Below, in pieces: positions 61,167 through 64,000 of a stretch of 64,000 nt of DNA. The translations under genes and the position numbers were made by a program. The notes below the pieces were generated by a model. The model saw nothing but the letters and a program-made list of their open reading frames with translations, made no database searches and was not told the DNA's origin. The stretch lies in assembly GCF_016654005.1 (NCBI RefSeq), contig NZ_JAEPWN010000003.1, forward strand, positions 186,001 through 250,000, written 5' to 3'. The stretch is from Brevundimonas nasdae. GTDB lineage: Bacteria; Pseudomonadota; Alphaproteobacteria; Caulobacterales; Caulobacteraceae. The first letter of the stretch is position 1. Each line of letters begins with the position of its first letter.

Positions 61167-61655
61167 TTGGCGGACGAACTCGATCCCATCGACGCCCGTA
61201 TCCTGGATATCCTTCAACAAGACGCCGGGTTGTCGGTCGCGGAAGTCGCGGATCGCGTCGGTCTTTCGGCCTCGCCCTGTTGGCGGCGGATCAAACGGCT
61301 GGAAGATTCCGGCCTGATCACCAAGCGCGTCACGCTTCTTAATGCACAGCTTCTGGGGCTGGATTTCGAGGTTTACGCCATCGTCAAGCTGTCGCTGCCC
61401 TCGGCCGAGAATCTCGATCTGTTCGAGGCCGCCGTCGCCAAGTGGCCGGAAGTGGTCCAGTGCGCCACCATCACGGGGCGCGAGGATTATGTGCTGCGCA
61501 TCATCACTTCGGACATGCACGCCTTCGACCGTTTCCTGCGCGAGAAACTGCTGGCCCTGGGCATCGTCTCGGACTGCGAAAGCCATATCGTGACCCGCGG
61601 CGTGAAGAATGTGACCGCCTTGCCACTTGGCATTGTGACGCCTCACGTCGGATAA
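61167..61655 (+). CDS. Lrp/AsnC-family regulator (probable BkdR)
   Basis: This 162-residue regulator begins at TTG 61167 with CGGAGA eight bases upstream. The N-terminal helix-turn-helix is A-E-V-A-D-R-V-G-L-S-A-S-P-C-W-R-R near residues 24-40. The C-terminal RAM ligand domain contains G-R-E-D-Y-V-L-R-I near residue 104. Position suggests a branched-chain amino acid or derived acid as effector. It is divergent from the branched-chain dehydrogenase operon, the classic arrangement of BkdR, and is likely its activator. Confidence 0.9.
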   Translation: MADELDPIDARILDILQQDAGLSVAEVADRVGLSASPCWRRIKRLEDSGLITKRVTLLNAQLLGLDFEVYAIVKLSLPSAENLDLFEAAVAKWPEVVQCATITGREDYVLRIITSDMHAFDRFLREKLLALGIVSDCESHIVTRGVKNVTALPLGIVTPHVG

Positions 61656-61697
61656 ACTCGTTCAGGCGGCGGATTTTCGCCCGAGGACGAGAAGACC

Positions 61698-62576
61698 ATG
61701 ATCGAACTGGTGATCGACGCGCGTCGCAAGGACCTTGGCGGGTTCGAGGTCGGCCGTGTCCTGCCCTTCCATTCGCACCGGATGGTGGGGCCTTTCATCT
61801 TTCTGGACCAGATGGGCCCGGCCGAGTTCGCGCCGGGCGCCGACGCCATCAATGTGCGGCCGCATCCGCACATCGGCCTGTCGACCCTGACCTATCTGTT
61901 CGAGGGTGAGATCATGCACCACGACAACCTCGGCTATAATCAGGTTATCCGCCCCGGCGAGGTCAACTGGATGACGGCCGGCAAGGGCATCGTCCATTCT
62001 GAACGCACCGACCCGCTGAAACGCAGCCTGGGCGGCAGGATGCACGGGATGCAGGCCTGGGTCGCCCTGCCGGAAGAGGCCGAGGATATCGACCCGTCCT
62101 TCCATCACCTGGGCGAGGACGCCCAGCCCGCCTATGAGAACGGCGGCCTGTTCGCGCGTCTGGTGGCGGGCGAAGCTTACGGCGCCCGGGCCAGCGCGCC
62201 AGTGTCGTCACCGCTCTTCTATGTGCACTGGGAGCTTCAGCCCGGCGTGCGCACCACCCCGCCCGCCGGTGCAGGCGCGGGCGGCATGAGCGAGCGGGCG
62301 CTGTTTGTCGCCAAGGGCTCGATCGAGGTCGGCGACCGCACCTTCCACGAAGGCCAGATGATCGTGCTGGAGCCGACGGCGGAACCGACGATCACGGCGA
62401 TCACCGCCGCCACGGTGATGGTGCTGGGCGGCGAGCCGGTGGGCCAGCGCCTGATCTGGTGGAATTTCGTCGCCTCCAGCCAGGCGCGGATCGACCAGGC
62501 CAAGGCCGACTGGAAGGCCGGACGCATGGCGCTGCCCAGCGAAGACGATCTGGAGTTCATTCCCCTGCCGGAATAG
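61698..62576 (+). CDS. Pirin family protein
   Basis: This 292-residue bicupin has the pirin signature near residue 56 (H-P-H-I-G-L-S-T-L-T-Y-L-F-E-G) and metal ligands in H-x-H...H-x-x-x-x...E (second set E-I-M-H-H-D near residue 73). The C-terminal cupin is intact. Some pirins are quercetinases, and others affect redox-sensitive regulation; neither role can be shown here. It follows the Lrp-type gene by 42 bases. Confidence 0.93.
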   Translation: MIELVIDARRKDLGGFEVGRVLPFHSHRMVGPFIFLDQMGPAEFAPGADAINVRPHPHIGLSTLTYLFEGEIMHHDNLGYNQVIRPGEVNWMTAGKGIVHSERTDPLKRSLGGRMHGMQAWVALPEEAEDIDPSFHHLGEDAQPAYENGGLFARLVAGEAYGARASAPVSSPLFYVHWELQPGVRTTPPAGAGAGGMSERALFVAKGSIEVGDRTFHEGQMIVLEPTAEPTITAITAATVMVLGGEPVGQRLIWWNFVASSQARIDQAKADWKAGRMALPSEDDLEFIPLPE

Positions 62577-62591
62577 GCGACGACGATCTTC

Positions 62592-62611
62592 CCCTCCCCG
62601 TCCCGGGAGGG
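62592..62611. terminator. Hairpin between pirin and hydrolase genes
   Basis: CCCTCCC (62592-62598) and GGGAGGG (62605-62611) form a perfect 7-bp stem with a CGTCCC loop, 15 bases beyond the pirin stop. The two genes converge here, so it may end either transcript. No T run follows. Confidence 0.4.
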
Positions 62612-62707
62612 ATATGACGACGATCGACTGGAGGCGGCTGCGTTCGCCTTCGCACGCATCGTCTATGGCGGCTTTGCTAAGCGGTCGCTGGAGTTCGCGC
62701 GACCTCT

Positions 62708-63541
62708 CTAGTGTTCCGACACGGCCAGATCGCGAGCCGCGGCGATCACGGCTGGATTTTCCAGTATCTCATGGCCCGCGCCCGGGATGATGGTCAGCCG
62801 GGCGTGGAGACCACGCGCCCTGGCTGCTCGCAGCAGACGCTCGCTGAGCCAGACCGGCGCGATCGAGTCCTGTTGGCCGATCATGATGCGAATGTCGAGC
62901 CCGGTCGGCAGTCGATCAACCTTGGCCAACGGTGAGACGCTGCGCACCGGAAACAGAAAGAAGGGGTTGAGGTTGCGCCGCGCCATGTGCCGTCGCCAAG
63001 GCCCAAGATCACAGGGACACGCAGCGACCAAGGCGCCCGAAGCCAGACCCGGGCGCTGCGCGAGCATGATCAACGACAGGGCCGCACCGCCGGAGTGGCC
63101 GATCACGCGCACATCCCGGGCATGCAGGCGCGCGGCCGCCTCTGCCACGGCTGCGCCCAGCCGATCGGCCGCATCCTCGGTGTAATTGTCGCCGACCGCC
63201 AGGCCCCTGTACCCGTTCGACTTCGCGCCCATGCCGTCGTTATAGCCCGGCCTGAGGACCGCCAGCACCAGCGTGTCGTCGAGGTCGGCGGCCAGCGTCC
63301 GGGCGAAGTGGTATTGGTAGACCGGATCATGGCCCGGAGCGTCCCCATGGATCACCACGACAAGGCGCGGATGGTCGCTGACCCGTGCAGTGCTGAACAG
63401 ACGTCCCGAAACCTTCTGCCCGTCAGGGCCGAAGATCATCAGGCGCGCATCGGGATCAGCGGGATGCGAAGTCTGTCGCGTCATCATGACCCCGAGCAGT
63501 CCGACGATCGTGACGACGAGACTCAAACGCGCCCATCGCAT
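62708..63541 (-). CDS. Alpha/beta-hydrolase with N-terminal anchor
   Basis: This 277-residue protein opens with a hydrophobic segment (A-R-L-S-L-V-V-T-I-V-G-L-L-G-V-M) that acts as signal peptide or anchor. It contains the nucleophile elbow G-H-S-G-G near residue 148, the oxyanion region V-V-I-H-G near residue 60, and the catalytic His in G-A-G-H-E near residue 258. I-R-I-M-I-G-Q-Q-D-S near residue 215 supplies the acid. The substrate is unknown; it may be a carboxylesterase or peptidase in the envelope. Confidence 0.82.
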   Translation of the reverse strand: MRWARLSLVVTIVGLLGVMMTRQTSHPADPDARLMIFGPDGQKVSGRLFSTARVSDHPRLVVVIHGDAPGHDPVYQYHFARTLAADLDDTLVLAVLRPGYNDGMGAKSNGYRGLAVGDNYTEDAADRLGAAVAEAAARLHARDVRVIGHSGGAALSLIMLAQRPGLASGALVAACPCDLGPWRRHMARRNLNPFFLFPVRSVSPLAKVDRLPTGLDIRIMIGQQDSIAPVWLSERLLRAARARGLHARLTIIPGAGHEILENPAVIAAARDLAVSEH

Positions 63542-63685
63542 CGATTTGACCCCTCAAAAGCCCTGCAGCGAGCTTGGCATAGCCTCGCATGAGACGATAG
63601 CCGCAAGGCGACGCTTGCGGCCTGATTGCATCGATCCCACGGCTCCAATTGCAGACCGCCGCCTAAACGGATAACGCCTGCCTCC

Positions 63686-64000
63686 ATGACTTTCGATTTC
63701 GACGCCCAGGTCACCGCAGCCCTGTTTGACAACACCGGCGCCGTCTTCGCCCTGGGCGATGGTTCGGTGCGGTTCGAGGATCGCACGCGGGTCGAGGCGC
63801 ACGACGGCGCCATCCTGTGTGTGGTGGTCCATCCGTCCGGCGAAGGCGTGGTCACGGGCGGCGACGACGGCAAGGTGGTCTGGACGCGTCGCGACGAGGA
63901 TGCGGTGGTCCTGGCCACCGCCAAGGGCCAGTGGATCGACGCCATCGACGCCTCGCCCGCCTCGGGCCTGATCGCCTTCTCCTATGGCCGCACCCTGTCG
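63686..64000 (+). CDS. WD40-repeat protein, N-terminal fragment
   Basis: An ATG at 63686 opens a frame that runs to the right edge without a stop, giving 105 residues. At least one WD40-like blade is visible (A-H-D-G-A-I-L-C-V-V-V-H-P-S-G...V-T-G-G-D-D-G-K-V-V-W), with the G-H/D and W-D-type ends of a beta-propeller strand set. Such proteins serve as interaction scaffolds; the partner is unknown. The rest of the gene lies outside the window. Confidence 0.75.
   Translation, partial: MTFDFDAQVTAALFDNTGAVFALGDGSVRFEDRTRVEAHDGAILCVVVHPSGEGVVTGGDDGKVVWTRRDEDAVVLATAKGQWIDAIDASPASGLIAFSYGRTLS

Overview
The window is GC-rich, densely coded alphaproteobacterial chromosome. Several things point to the Caulobacterales, and probably to a Brevundimonas- or Caulobacter-like organism: the gene pairings ubiH-like/ftsK and rpmH-rnpA-yidC-engB, many lipoprotein and envelope genes, a bkd operon with an Lrp-type regulator, and an unusual cluster of GANTC sites (the CcrM methylation motif). 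This assignment is inferred from gene content and style, because no rRNA is present.

Bases 1-18,760 hold ordinary chromosomal genes. They are a partial TPR/SirB1-like gene, a small stand-alone protein resembling EF-Tu domain 3, a UbiH-family hydroxylase divergent from ftsK, a TetR/SnoaL-like pair, a LysE exporter, and an AraC regulator divergent from a fosmidomycin-type exporter. A complete tripartite RND efflux operon follows, with a divergent two-component system and a trailing TetR gene. Two short-chain dehydrogenases with a divergent TetR regulator close the section.

Bases 18,805-35,635 look like a composite genomic island inserted at a tRNA-Arg(ACG) gene. The intact tRNA (35,584-35,660, minus strand) is flanked by an excisionase-like gene and a tyrosine integrase. 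A 74-bp imperfect direct repeat of its 3' half lies 16.8 kb away at 18,805-18,878. The island carries ugd, a truncated epimerase, and a polysaccharide locus: gmd, fcl, a Wzx-like flippase, an acyltransferase, a Wzy-like polymerase and three glycosyltransferases. It also carries transposase and integrase debris, two XRE regulators with inverted-repeat operators, an HNH-type nuclease, a perfect 21-bp-arm palindrome, and an array of nine GTGACTC-type repeats with twelve GANTC sites in 465 bp.

Bases 35,660-64,000 return to core chromosome. They carry a gamma-glutamyltransferase, a possible outer-membrane barrel protein, and class I ribonucleotide reductase genes (nrdA and nrdB, 3.6 kb apart on opposite strands, each with a candidate NrdR box). 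Between these are a PAP2 phosphatase, a CoA-transferase and an orphan ABC ATPase. Then come a glutathione transferase, a TVP38 protein with a histidine kinase, the rpmH-rnpA-yidC-engB operon, an M16 peptidase, the branched-chain 2-oxoacid dehydrogenase operon with its divergent Lrp-type regulator, a pirin, a hydrolase and the start of a WD40 gene.

The most unusual items are the GTGACTC/GANTC array with the adjacent palindrome, the tRNA-bounded island, the EF-Tu-domain-3-like protein, and the tandem-repeat and inverted-repeat operator candidates between divergent regulator and target genes.
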